A DNA stretch of 64,000 nucleotides, from the NCBI GenBank assembly GCA_013398015.1, contig VZRR01013896.1, positions 281,950 through 345,949 on the forward strand. The letters are read 5' to 3'. The stretch comes from Oreocharis arfaki (taxonomy: Eukaryota > Chordata > Aves > Passeriformes > Paramythiidae). Under the pieces are notes generated by a model. The model saw nothing but the letters and a program-made list of their open reading frames with translations, had not been told where the DNA came from and did not search any database. The translations under genes were made by a program, and so were the position numbers. Below, piece after piece: positions 27,170-39,600 of the stretch (the first letter of the stretch is position 1; each line of letters starts with the position of its first letter).

Positions 27170-27196
27170 TTTCTCCCATTAGAGACATGGGAGAAA
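27170..27196. repeat. Perfect hairpin 2, 10-bp stem
   Basis: The left arm 27170-27179 (tttctcccat) is the exact reverse complement of the right arm 27187-27196 (atgggagaaa), with a 7-base loop 'tagagac'. It has the same total length (27 bases) as hairpin 1 and abuts it without a gap. Confidence 0.95.
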
Positions 27197-28167
27197 CAAA
27201 ATGAGAAATGAACATCAGCCATTTGATTTAGCCATCAAAAATTCTGTACAGGTATGTGTGGACTGCTGTATTCTGTTTCCTTTGAAGTTTATCTAAATTT
27301 CCTTCCTTCTACTCAACTTAATCCCAACTAGATTTTCCTTACATCCATTTATTCCACCCATTTATTCTCCTGATGTCAGCATCCACCTCTTCCTCCACTC
27401 CTGAACTCCATTTAGATTGCTGTTCAACTAAAAGTTCTTCCCCACCTTTCCCCTGTCAGTGTAACAGCCAAAGCTCTTGCTGCCACTGATGTCTCTTTTC
27501 ACTTTCAACCTAAGTTGAGCTTTAGCTTTCCTCTCAGCATCACTGAATATTCAGGCCATATTTTAATAGTCCTCTTTTGTAGCCTTTTCATTATGTTTTC
27601 TTTTTGTGACCAGTATTGCTGGAGCAATACAAATAAATTTCTACAACAGCAGCTTCTCCTGTCACCCAGTTTCTCCTCATAGATCTGAATTGCAACAGCT
27701 CACAAAATAATCAGGGAATTTTTTTGCCTACAAAATATACCCACGTCAAGAACTCCCCTAGAACTATGTATTTCAGGGCCATGTATCCCAGGTATTCTGG
27801 GGCAATCTAGAAAGCCACCTAAATTAATTCTGCTTTTCATTGTTTTCCTCCAGATACTGTATAGTGGTACTCTATGTTTCTAAGTAAGAAATGAAGACTC
27901 AGATAAATCACACACATACACAGATACTTATACGAACCTTGAATGGTAAGGAAGTCTATCCCAAAATGGTTTTGGCACAATAACACAGTAACAAATCACA
28001 AAGGAAACGAGCTGTCTGTTCCCATATATAGTCATTATATTCCCAGGACATGGTGAGAAATACCAGCTTTCCTCTATATTATGTCATTCTCTGCTCATAA
28101 AAAAAAAGGGGGAATTCACAACATCTTTCAAAATTTCTCAGGCACTGCACAAAAGACAATTCGTTCA

Positions 28168-28274
28168 CAGTGAGGGGCCTAGGACTGGATACAGAATTCA
28201 AGGTGTGGCCTCACCAGTGCCAAGTACAGGGGGACGATCACTGCCCTGGTCCTGCTGGCCACACTGTTGCTGAT
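28168..28274 (-). mobile_element. CR1 LINE fragment
   Basis: Contains 'aggactggatacagaattca', 'aggtgtggcctcaccagtgc', 'gtacagggggacgatcactg' and 'cctggtcctgctggccacac'. This is the CR1 segment just downstream of the reverse transcriptase, in reverse orientation. Both ends are lost. Confidence 0.9.
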
Positions 28275-31093
28275 AAAAAATATAGATGTTTTTATATTAG
28301 CAGTTTGTATACGCATAGTCTAATACAAATCTATTAGTACTGAATATAAAGAAGGACATTTTTAACAGTCTTCCCAGTCTTTTAACTTGTCTTAGTGAAT
28401 TCACTAGCACACAGACCTATGAAGTCGTGCAGTTGATAGCAAATAACAGTAAAATAATGCAGTATTTATGTTTTTCTGATAAACTCAAAGCATTAAAACA
28501 GGGTAGAGACCTGTTCCTAAGACAACTGGCTGAATCAGCAAACGACTGTTACCAGGACATTCACTGTTTGTCACCGGGATCCTCTTCCCACATGTTTTAT
28601 GTGTTTTGAAGTTCTATGCTGTGAATGACTCATTCAAGTGTGGTAAGAACACTTCCACAACCCCTTTCCTCATTTTACATTTAGGTCTGTACCACATATA
28701 TAGAACTGCAGGGTATTTCCCCCTTCCTAACACAAAATATCTCTATTTAATTTCTTAGCTTTAAAAGCTGATACCATAACTAGAATTTGTTATGAATAAG
28801 TGCCTTACTGACAGACTGTGTCTGAAGGAGTATTCAGGATTTTGGATTAATTAAGTACAGAAGATTATTTCATCAGCCTGACACTGCGCACATCAGTCCC
28901 ACATCACCCACTGAGAAACAAATTAACTTCATGGACAAGTACCTCTCTACTTTTTTGCTGCAGTACTTCAATATATTTGAGTTTATTGCAAACTCCCGAG
29001 AGATACAACTGAATAAAAAAAGCGGAGAAATCGGAAAGCCTTGTTTGTTGCTTGCTCATGAACTTATCAAACTTTACTTTTCAGGACTACCACTGGTCTT
29101 ATCAGGGTTTTCAGCACAGCAGTATTAGACCTCTGATATGTGAAGGTGCAACAACTCCAAGAACAATGGTTGACTCCTGCAATGCCACTCTTTTTTTATT
29201 CATGCCAGGAACATGCTAAAGCAGCCTCTCCCATCTTCTCTTGTTACAAAAAAACAACTCAGCACCTCTATAGAGAAAGAAACTAGGAATGCATCACAAA
29301 TATTAAAAAATCTAAATTTAAATATAAAAAATAAAATTTAAGACTTGAATGTTTATCACTTCTCTCATGGCCAGGTTTTCCTTTTGTAATCAAATTCTTC
29401 CTGTGTTAATACATAATTATTGAGCATTACAGGGGCTATGGGGCTATAAACATTTCAAGCAATGGATGCAATCCAGACCAGGTTAGGAACAAGTCCCATT
29501 TCCAAAGAACTGATTTTATGACAAAGCCAGATTTGGCAAGAACATTGTTTTTTCAGTCTCTTCAATATACTGCAGTACACAATCTGTGCAGAGCCTCCAC
29601 TGTATCTGACATAAATGAAAAAAAGTTTTAAAACCTGATGTCCTTTACTGACAGCAGGAGCTCAGTAAAAGTTGTTTCAATTCACTGGCTATGCTAGAAA
29701 GAGGGTTTGTACACAGGTGTTTAGATGTGTGTCTATGTGTATTTTAATATATGCCTACATATAAATAGTTATTTAGAATATTGGCCTTCTACTTGAAAAT
29801 TTCATCATTTTCTCCAGCATTCAACAACATCCAGAGCTGTCTCCCATGTTGGTAAAAACATTTTGCTTCATGTCAAAAATAAAATATTGCATTCACAATA
29901 ATGACTTCTGATACCTTTAGGGGTTTTTTTCTTTCTCCCCCAAATAAAAGCAATGTAGAAAACTTGGCCACTCCATCCATGGCTAAATTCTGGATTCACT
30001 GCAATCCTATTCATCACTTCTATTTTGAATGCTGCCAGAACCATTACTCTGGAATTTGACTTGGGTATGCTGTTTATGAACAGCCTCAGAGGAATGACCA
30101 TGCCAATGAACAGATGTTTCTGTCACAGGAATGAGTTATAATATTATGTAACTTCAGATTTTGACCCTCATTTCTCAGTAATTAATTGTTATTGGTGGCA
30201 TCTGAGCTTCACAAGAACAAAATATGCTACTATTTTGGATGAACAAGAACTAAAACTGCTAAGTAAACTGAGAAGCCTTCAAAGTCCTTTAGCAGTTTAA
30301 TTAGTGAAATTCCAGCCTTTTTTTCTGAATTTCTGTACTCATGCTGGAATAAATTTTTGTTTTCTCTGTTCAACAATTGTTTTTTTTCCACTCCTATGAA
30401 TTAGGTTAGGGAACACACAGGGAACAGCGTATTACACACAGGAATAATAACCACAATTATAAAGCTATTTGTCTTAGAGGATTTCATACAAACAGCACAC
30501 ACTGAGAATTTTTTGACCTGTAATTAAAAGATAAATATTCTGTGGGCAAAATAGGCACAAACTGAAAACCTCCCCGTAACAGCAACATGTGCCACATATA
30601 CTGAAAAAGCTACTCCTGAGCTACGGAAGTCAGAACTACATACTGCAGGGCTTCAGAGCCCTGGTAAAACAGGAATATTTTCTAGAGTTAGGTCCATTGG
30701 TGAACTTCAGCCCAAAGAGAGCATGTATTGGTTTTAAAATATGGGACTAAAGAACAATTAGTTGCTCATTATTCTTTAGCACTTAAATTTTCTCAACTCA
30801 GTTATTCTGATTGCTTTTTAAAATTTTGCTTTTATTTCTTGATTATATCTGAATATAATTCTGAGCATTATTCCAAGTATTCTATCTGTCACTCCTGCCT
30901 GGCTGTTATCTTTTCAAGTGCATTTCCTTCTACAGCTGTTTTGTTTACCATTAATTCACTCTCTCACGTCCCTGTCTTGAACATTGCATTACAATGTTCC
31001 ACAGATCACATTTTCGCTTTGAACTAACTTTTCCGTCTCACCTTCATGCCGTAACATGCAAAAGGGAAAGAAAGGGAATGAGAAAAAAGACCA
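28275..31093. other. No gene or named repeat seen
   Basis: AT-rich unique-looking DNA. The open frame at 30728-31027 (plus, 99 codons) is leucine-, serine- and phenylalanine-rich with no recognisable domain. It is most simply explained by pyrimidine-rich sequence. Confidence 0.45.
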
Positions 31094-32067
31094 TTGCTAC
31101 TGCTGTGGTCCAAGTTGTTGGCTACGCTGCACTGGTACAGTGCTGCTCCCGTGACTAATGTGGCATCTTTCAGGGCAATGTCACACAACATTAACAACTA
31201 TGATTCTCATAAACTGTTAAATGAGTTCTCATACACATAGAACATGAGCAATGCTCCCTCAGAAAATGATGTACCACTGCACACACACACACACAATACC
31301 AATGACCTACAACTAGCAGACAGTTATTACAGCTAACCTGATTTTCCCCCGAAACAAGGACGTGAGCTGAAACAGGCATTGAACCTGCCAAACAGGCAGC
31401 GAGTCTCAGCCCTGCCAATCACCACAAACATGAGCTGGCTTAACCTGTTTTCACTAACTCCTGGCTCTCTGGTCACTGCTTCATAGATTCCCCATGTAGG
31501 TCAAGAGCCATCACCCCAACTCTACTCACAAGAGCCCCCTCTAATTCTTCACATGGGAAATATTATAAGACAAACTCATTGGTGGTGCTGGACTGAGAAA
31601 AAAAAGGGAGAACTTGAGTGAATGGAATATGTAGATGTCTAGTGATGTTTAAGAATTCAGAGCAATGTGTCAGGGTTTGGAAATCACTATTCTAGTGATT
31701 TTCTCTCAAGTGGGAGACAAAGAACATATGTCAAGCATAATATAAAATGTCTACAGCTCCCTGCCCTATGTGGGAAAGCTATTTGGGAGAAAAAGCTATG
31801 GAAGAATGATGGAAGTTTCTCATAAAAATATATATATATAAAATATACATTATATTACATATATATAGATATAGATATAGATATATATATGACTTTCCAG
31901 ATATTAATCCTCAACCTGTGTCAGATTTTAATATTTCTCTAGCATGGACATGGCATATTCAGTTGATTGTAATATTTATTGCTGCTATATAGGTGGTGTA
32001 TTTAATTCCCCTGCTCTTTTTTTCTTTTTTAATATATCTTGCGTGCTGATTCCATATTTCCTAGTTA
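31094..32067. repeat. 974-bp duplicated unit, copy 1
   Basis: This block recurs at 32069-33042 with identical length and only six base differences seen by eye (31388, 31400, 31456, 31509, 31510 and 31523). It includes a (CA)8 run near 31280 and an AT/GATATA microsatellite near 31828-31892, both unchanged in length between copies. It carries no recognisable gene; the 75-codon minus-strand open frame (31191-31418) is simply present in both copies. Confidence 0.97.
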
Positions 32068-32068
32068 N
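32068..32068. other. Single N at the duplication junction
   Basis: One undetermined base sits exactly between the end of copy 1 ('ctagtta') and the start of copy 2 ('ttgctactg'). A one-base N at such a precise join is typical of an assembly join rather than a sequencing ambiguity. Confidence 0.95.
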
Positions 32069-33042
32069 TTGCTACTGCTGTGGTCCAAGTTGTTGGCTAC
32101 GCTGCACTGGTACAGTGCTGCTCCCGTGACTAATGTGGCATCTTTCAGGGCAATGTCACACAACATTAACAACTATGATTCTCATAAACTGTTAAATGAG
32201 TTCTCATACACATAGAACATGAGCAATGCTCCCTCAGAAAATGATGTACCACTGCACACACACACACACAATACCAATGACCTACAACTAGCAGACAGTT
32301 ATTACAGCTAACCTGATTTTCCCCCGAAACAAGGACGTGAGCTGAAACAGGCATTGAACCTGTCAAACAGGCAGTGAGTCTCAGCCCTGCCAATCACCAC
32401 AAACATGAGCTGGCTTAACCTGTTTTCACTGACTCCTGGCTCTCTGGTCACTGCTTCATAGATTCCCCATGTAGGTCAAGAGCTGTCACCCCAACTCGAC
32501 TCACAAGAGCCCCCTCTAATTCTTCACATGGGAAATATTATAAGACAAACTCATTGGTGGTGCTGGACTGAGAAAAAAAAGGGAGAACTTGAGTGAATGG
32601 AATATGTAGATGTCTAGTGATGTTTAAGAATTCAGAGCAATGTGTCAGGGTTTGGAAATCACTATTCTAGTGATTTTCTCTCAAGTGGGAGACAAAGAAC
32701 ATATGTCAAGCATAATATAAAATGTCTACAGCTCCCTGCCCTATGTGGGAAAGCTATTTGGGAGAAAAAGCTATGGAAGAATGATGGAAGTTTCTCATAA
32801 AAATATATATATATAAAATATACATTATATTACATATATATAGATATAGATATAGATATATATATGACTTTCCAGATATTAATCCTCAACCTGTGTCAGA
32901 TTTTAATATTTCTCTAGCATGGACATGGCATATTCAGTTGATTGTAATATTTATTGCTGCTATATAGGTGGTGTATTTAATTCCCCTGCTCTTTTTTTCT
33001 TTTTTAATATATCTTGCGTGCTGATTCCATATTTCCTAGTTA
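32069..33042. repeat. 974-bp duplicated unit, copy 2
   Basis: Head-to-tail repeat of 31094-32067 at a constant offset of 975. The sequence after it ('cagaaacaat...') continues as normal unique DNA. This is most likely the second haplotype of one locus placed in tandem by the assembler; a very recent real tandem duplication is the alternative. Confidence 0.97.
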
Positions 33043-36000
33043 CAGAAACAATTTTTTGATTAAGTATAAATCAAGTAGTTTAAGAACAAGATATATAATT
33101 TCAAAACAGTATTTTCAGTGCTCTGGGTTAATATCCATTATAACTTAAGTTTTACTCATTTTTATAAGTTTTCAGACTACTATGTATACCACAGAATACG
33201 TATCTATGTTCATGGGTAAATTTTCAGACATGCAATACCTTCAATAGATCATGTTCTGTTTATAAGTGTTTTATAATATAATAAACAGATCTCTGCATCT
33301 CTCTCAGGCAGCCAATGCTATTTCATAAACAACTTTTTCTTCATTTTGTTTTTTCTTTTTCATTTTTTAAAAATGAAATTGTGACGGATGATAATAGCAA
33401 ACAAGAGTAATTACATTATTTTAACCTTCTGTTTAAATGAAAGTTCTGCTGAAAGAACCGGCTACAGAAAAAAGCAAGTGAACTACCAAACCAGCCTCGT
33501 TACCAGAAGTAACAGAACATCCTTTGGTTTCCTGGCTGTTTGGCTCATTATTTAATCTATTCATTATAACTCATTTCTTGTATACAGAGAAGGGGAAAAT
33601 TGAGAAGCTCAATCCAGTTGTGCTCAATTAGCTTACAGATTAACCACATGAAAGGCTAAATTGGAGGCAAAAAAGATTATGTTGCTGTGCCTTACTGTGC
33701 TTTGTCTGCCACAGTTCAAACAGCACCAGCTCTACATATCCACCCGTTTTACATCCTCTGTGTTCGTAGCAAAGAAAAGACGGTAAATTGTGTCACGCAT
33801 CAACTGATATTAAAAAAGAAAAAAGGAACAGCAAGTGTCTTACATAACTTTGAACAAAGCATTCCAAAATGCTATTAAGCTTAACAGCTTCTCAGGATCA
33901 AATCTTTGGTGTGACAGGAAAACAAACTTGCTTTTAGTACAAGAACAGGATTATTTATGTCATACCAGCCTTCTGGTGCATTTCTATGCCTACCAAGAAG
34001 CTGTGCTTTTTTACACCTCTTCTGGAAGTGGTTCCTAATTAAACCATGTACACAAAAAGAAGCAGATCTCTATTTTGCTGTACATACAATAAGCACATAT
34101 GATTAAACACCTGAGGGTAGGTTTATACATGCAAAGCACTCTTGGAATGAAAACAGTGAATTTGATATGTCATTATCTACATAGTAAATAAAGGGATGAT
34201 ATGTCATTCAATTTCTATGAAAAATGAAAGGTGGTTACAATACAAGATGTTGTCACACTTTAGAATGCATTTTAGAGCACTTTAAAACAATCTTCATCAA
34301 CTCACTTTGAAGATATTTTCAACAGAAGTTTAAGAACTGTATTATTATCACAGCAAAATATTTAAACATCACAGATGAGAAATAACTATTTTAAAGATTC
34401 TTCTATAGTTGAAATCCAGAAAATGTCATTTAGGCTGGTGATTTACTATGAAAATGGTAGTGGGTCAAACATTACATTTCTATCCTTAACTAGTACATCA
34501 CATTTATTAAAATCTTTCCCCTCCTCATCCCCCAAAATTAGCTTTTTCAGAATACAGTATAGTAAAACAGCATTAGAAAATGCAATAGTTCCATAAAATA
34601 TATATATAGTACTCAATAGCCTTTTTCTCTTTGGGAGCAACTCATTAAAATCACAGTTAGTATTCAAGCAATCGCAAGTGACTATTTTTCATTTTTTGCT
34701 TCTTTTAATCTGAAGGTTGTCTTGCTCTCTGGATCCTATACTGAAACAGCTCAGGAAAAGAAACATGGCAGTCAACAGGAATTTTGGTTGAGTAAGGACA
34801 CTGGGTCTTCACCAAAAGTTCAAACAGCCCAACTTCATATAGCTGCAGGTGCTCAAACCAGAGCTATTTCAAATAACTATAAACATCTGCAGCATTAAGT
34901 TGTTATGATAGGGAAAGCTTTTCTTAAAACCAAAGTGTGAAAAAAATCTAATTGTTTTCCATATTAACCTTCAAATTTTGTATAAATCTCAAGAAATTTT
35001 TATTTTAAATACAGAATTTTAGGATGATGTGGAGCAGAGGAAAAAGATTTAGACGCTTCTTCACGCAGAACCTGCAGATTGTTAAGCAGCAGCTCTTTCT
35101 GAGTGAGGCATTTCTACAGGAAGTGGCAAAAAGCATAAAAAGATTTTTTTATTTTTTTGAAAATTTTCCATTGGGCTGTATTTTTTAAAGAAGTTAGCAT
35201 ACTGCCTTTAAAATGAGGAAGGAATAACCAATCCACTTCAATAATTTGGTCTACATGAGTTATCCAAAAGCTTCATTAGACAAGGAGTGTATAAAAGCTG
35301 ATTAGTTTTTAAAAATGGAACAAGTGTCTTTCTAGATGAATTTTGTTCCAAATACCTCTTTTTCTACTACCTTCTTGCTCTCCTCTACTCTTCCAAATGA
35401 ATGATTTCTCCCTCCCACTAAAACAAAATGAATGCCTCATCCTCTCGTATCTGGTGTCACCAAAGTATAAAAATTGCATGAAATGCTGCAATACACAGTA
35501 GACTCTATATTGCCTGGAATACAATAGAAGTAATGAAAAATAATCACGTGTGATGAAAAGAAACAAAAAAGATGGGTAAGGAATTGATATTTTTGCAGTG
35601 GTATGGAGACTATTAATTCAAACTCTTCCAAAGACAAATTCATACTCTTCTCTCCCCTTTGCAAGACAGACTTGAAAAAGATTAAATGAAGCAGCACAGC
35701 TATTGTGAGAACAAAGATTATTTTTAAAAGCTGAAGCTGCCCCCAGATAGAAATAATCAAAAAAGTTGCAAGGTCAAAAGGAACAATAGACCAGGAGCAG
35801 TTAGAAAAAAAAAAATTAAAAAAAAAAATCAAAGAGTTTGTCTGTTTGTCTCAAATCAGAGCACCAGTGAAAGGAGTTATGAACAAATCAACAGAGTGAG
35901 CAAGAACGAAGCTCCTAAACTGAGGGCTACGCAGTCAGAAGAGACTCGGGATGAAACAGCTCAACTACTAACTGCTGCTCATAACCTCTTTCTCAAAATA

Positions 36001-36164
36001 TGTCTTTCTTGACACCCCCAGACTGAAAAGTAGCAAACAATATACACCCTTAAAAATTGGGTTCCAGGAACACAAGGAAACCATAAAATTGTGACGCATA
36101 ACTTCTGTATTGGCCATAATATAGAATTAATAAAATTGTAAATATTTGCTTTTATTTTATAGCA
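33043..36164. other. No gene or named repeat seen
   Basis: AT-rich sequence. The 131-codon minus-strand open frame at 35437-35832 is phenylalanine- and isoleucine-rich, derived from A-rich plus-strand DNA, with no domain I recognise. No exon could be supported. Confidence 0.45.
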
Positions 36165-36672
36165 GCCCGGGCAGTGCTATGCTTTGCACTTGTGGATAAC
36201 TCATTAGTGCTTTGGCATTCACTGAGAAATGCCTACACAGCCTCAGGGCTCTCCCTCTGTTCCCTAGCAGGTTGGCTGGGGGTGGACAAAGGCTTGGGAG
36301 GGGACATAGGGACAGTGGACCTCAGCTGATCACAGAAATATTCCATAGCCCACAATGTCATGCTCAGCACGAGAAGCTCAAGGCCAAGAAGAGGAAGGAA
36401 GGTTGTTGGCATCTCTCTTCCCAGGTACCCATAACACGTGCTGAGGCCTTGCTTCCCTAGAAGCGGCCATACATCTGCCTGTTGGTGGGGAGCCGGGAAT
36501 GAATGCCTTACTTTCCTGTGCTTGCACAGCAAGCTTTTGCTTCACTTACTAAACTCCTTTTTATCACAGTTCATGAGCTTTCTCCTTTCTGCCCTTCCAA
36601 TTCCCTTCCTCACTCTGCTGGGGAGGATAAGCAACTCTGTGGGTCGAAGCTGTTTCTGGGGTTAAACCACAT
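36165..36672 (+). mobile_element. Songbird endogenous-retrovirus LTR, 5' part unclear
   Basis: The block is GC-elevated and has the order expected of an abundant songbird LTR: 'ctagcaggttggctgggggt', 'ttgggaggggacata', 'tattccatagcccac', 'atgtcatgctcagcac', a 'cttgcttccctagaagcgg' stretch, 'gcttttgcttcacttac' with 'taaactcc', and the terminal 'ctggggttaaaccac'. It is non-coding; flanking internal viral genes are absent, so it is a solo or truncated LTR. The 3' end is lost or mutated after 'aaaccac'. No target-site duplication could be paired, and the 5' boundary is a guess. Overlapping open frames of 60-100 codons here are by-products. Confidence 0.8.
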
Positions 36673-39600
36673 TACCATCATAAATATGAAATATATATGT
36701 AGCAAAAATACCCAAAGGGATGTGACATATTTATATTTATACAAACAGAAGATAAAACGACTAATATCAAAAAAGCCCTCAGAAGAAGCTTGGAACAGGG
36801 ATTAAAAAAAAAAAAAAATCATTTAAAAGCATGCAAGTTTCCAGTTACATTTACTGTTTCCCAACTTAGGCACTATCCTTGCATCATTACAATCAATTGA
36901 AGCTTTATTACTTGATTCCCGCAATGTGAGAGCTAGCAAAAAGACCTGCAATCAGCAAAATGAAGGTTAACAGGACTTTCAGAAAACCGCTTAATGCAAT
37001 TCCTTAATTGCTCAATATTCAACTGAATTTCAAATGTAGTTTCCAAGAGCAGCAATCCTCAACATTTCTCCTTTTTTTTTCTGAGAAAGGCCAGCAAGTA
37101 ACATCAGTCTATGCCAGTTTGAAAGAGAAAATTATTTATACAGAGGAGAAAGGACAAAGAAAGGAATAAGAAAAAATAGTAGCTAAGGAAATAATTAAGC
37201 AAGTCAGTGACTACACCTAGATTTTATTTTCTTGAAATAGGCTCCAATATGCTCTAAATTAATTCTATAATGATACCTCATAATCAAGCATTATTCCAGA
37301 AATACAATGACATGATGACATTCTAATGACATAAATTCTTCATGATAGAACATCATAAAAAAAAAAAAAAATTTCATTGTGTTCAAAAAGACAACCCAAA
37401 ATTTCAGTCAGAGATGTGACCCAACATGGATTTTTTTTTTTAAGTTGAAATTCTTGTTATTGCATGAATTACCAGATTTTTCATCACTGTAGGAAAGTTT
37501 GGAAAAGATATGTATATGGCCACTCCTCATTTCAACTCTGTGTGGTGTCTGCTAGTTTTGTAATTAAAAAATGGAAGAATTTTTTTTCTGCAATGAAAAC
37601 ATCTACATGGCAAAGTCCTTGCCGACCACTGGTTCACAACTTTTTGCAGGAGTGAATAAATAATTTACAAAATTCTGGAAATCATTCATGTTTCAAAGTT
37701 GAGAACTTTTGAAACACAGTGGCATAATAAAATAGAATGTGATTTCATCTGAAATCCATACGCAAGTCATACAAACAATCCTTGGGTCCTTTGTTCTAAA
37801 ATTACAAGCTCCTTTGAGAACTAGAAGATCTATTTTGATTTTCCACTCAGATAGCTAGGCTCATTAGATCACCATTTCTCTTCCATTTTTTTCCTTTAAT
37901 GCATTAATGAATTATTTAAAGCCACAGATACTGTTATAATAAAGCATTTTAACTTTTCTATATATTTTCTAGACACTGTAAGTTTTATGTTATTTTACAC
38001 TATATATTTTAATTATTTTATTTCCCTTTTCAAGGAAAAGTGTGGAATTGGATCACTGGAGTTATACAGCAATTATGCTGTGTGAATACTTTCTGAAAAG
38101 GTATTTCAATTTCTTAGCTTCTTAATGTGAACAATATTTGTACATATATCAGAACAATTTATATTCCAAGCTTCTAGATCCTTCTCCATCTTTTTGATAC
38201 CACATCTCTTTCCATACTGATTTTCATTCTACTGCCAGCTCCCATGTCCTTCACTTTTCATTTTAAATGGCAACTAATACCAGACTCATCCATTTTTAAT
38301 TTTTATAATGATATTCTCCTTGAGTCATAGGTTGTGTGGCTTTGGGTTTTTTTACTGCCTTGTATAATGTGTGATAGTGACATTCACCATCATAAACACC
38401 CTCTTCAGGTAAGAAATCCACATGATTTCATGACTTTAAAGCCTCAAAGTGACAGGCTGATCATTTAGTTTTCTCAGTCTGAGTGCTGAGGGGTTGGAAG
38501 TGCCGAGTCTTGGTGTCGAGACCATTTCATGTACAATTATCAGTTATGCATGAACATGATTTTTAATTTTCCCTGCAAAAGCAAACAAGAGCAAACAGTG
38601 GTGCAATGTGATAAGCTGTAAGAATATGAAGAACAGGAGGAAAAAAAACACACTTCACTGGAAACTGCTGAAAATACAGCTTATTCTTAGTATTACATAT
38701 TAATATAAGCTAGAACACCTTCAAATGGAAACTAAAAGAATTGAACAAGATATGGCAGAACCCCCACACTCTGGTACAGTCAGAATATCTTGAAAAGGTC
38801 TCTGATTGTGAGAGGGATATAACATCCAAGGTACCACCACTCCCTCAGTTCTGTGATGGCTTCTCTCTCGGCCCTTGAACCAACAAAAATAGGCCGCTTA
38901 GTTGGTTTTTTGTTTGCTTGTTTGTTTTTAGACAAAAGGTTCCATGTTCTTTTAAATTGTGAAATTATGTTGACAATATTGTTTCAATTATTTTGTCATC
39001 TGATACTCTGAATAGATGAAAGGAGAAGGCCATTCTATATTTCAGAATAATACATATGCACGGATTTAACTACTGATTATCATTCTTTATCTAAAATGTT
39101 TCTAACACTTAAATTGTGACTTCTTTTAGTCCTAGTTATGGTTTACAAAACTTTGTGCAAACATACTGCCTCTTCACAGGTCATAACAGAGCAGATAAGA
39201 TAGTCCATGTTTCTAAAGGCCTGATATAAAGTCACAAAAGTTCCCATTGACACAGGTGCTGAACACATGGTTTCACTTTTTCTTCTAATTCTTGGTGGTA
39301 GTTAGCCCAACCACCATGACAGGTAATTAATCCAAGACAGTGCCTTCACTAGAAAAATAAACCCAAACCCACACATGTTAAAGCCCTTAATGTACATGAA
39401 GCTGTCATTATTATGCTCCTCTAGTGTTGTCTTTTTAAAGATTGTTTTCCAGTGGTTCCTGAAGAACACGTAAAACTTCTCAGACTTAAAACAGTCTTAC
39501 AAGCTAAAAGATAGACTTAAAGCTCTAGTTGAAATCTGCAGTTGGCAACTTTGCTCCTCTGGGTAATAAAAGTCCTGATAGCAAGATTACCAGGAGACTG

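Larger units (their letters stand above)
18839..28167. other. Long repeat-poor, gene-free stretch
   Basis: About 9 kb with no recognised transposon or exon. It holds TA/TG microsatellite patches near 20560-20640 and 21515-21552, an A/C-rich tract at 23138-23192, a T run at 26762-26777 and the twin hairpins at 27143-27196. Open frames of 80-103 codons at 19838-20107 (minus), 23735-24046 (plus) and 24162-24431 (plus) show no domain, homology or splice context that I can recognise. Confidence 0.45.

Noticed and set aside
31191..32393. Two near-identical 75-codon minus-strand open frames that look like a gene pair
   Set aside because: They are the same chance frame in the two copies of the 974-bp duplication. 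The CA microsatellite within encodes an artificial Cys-Val run.
35437..35832. 131-codon minus-strand hydrophobic open frame
   Set aside because: Its hydrophobic composition is explained by the A-rich plus strand; the N-terminal Phe/Asn run is read from an A homopolymer.
37620..37650. 'ccactggttcacaacttttt' resembles a hAT-Charlie DNA transposon terminus
   Set aside because: The match is short and imperfect; no partner inverted terminus or 8-bp target duplication was found.
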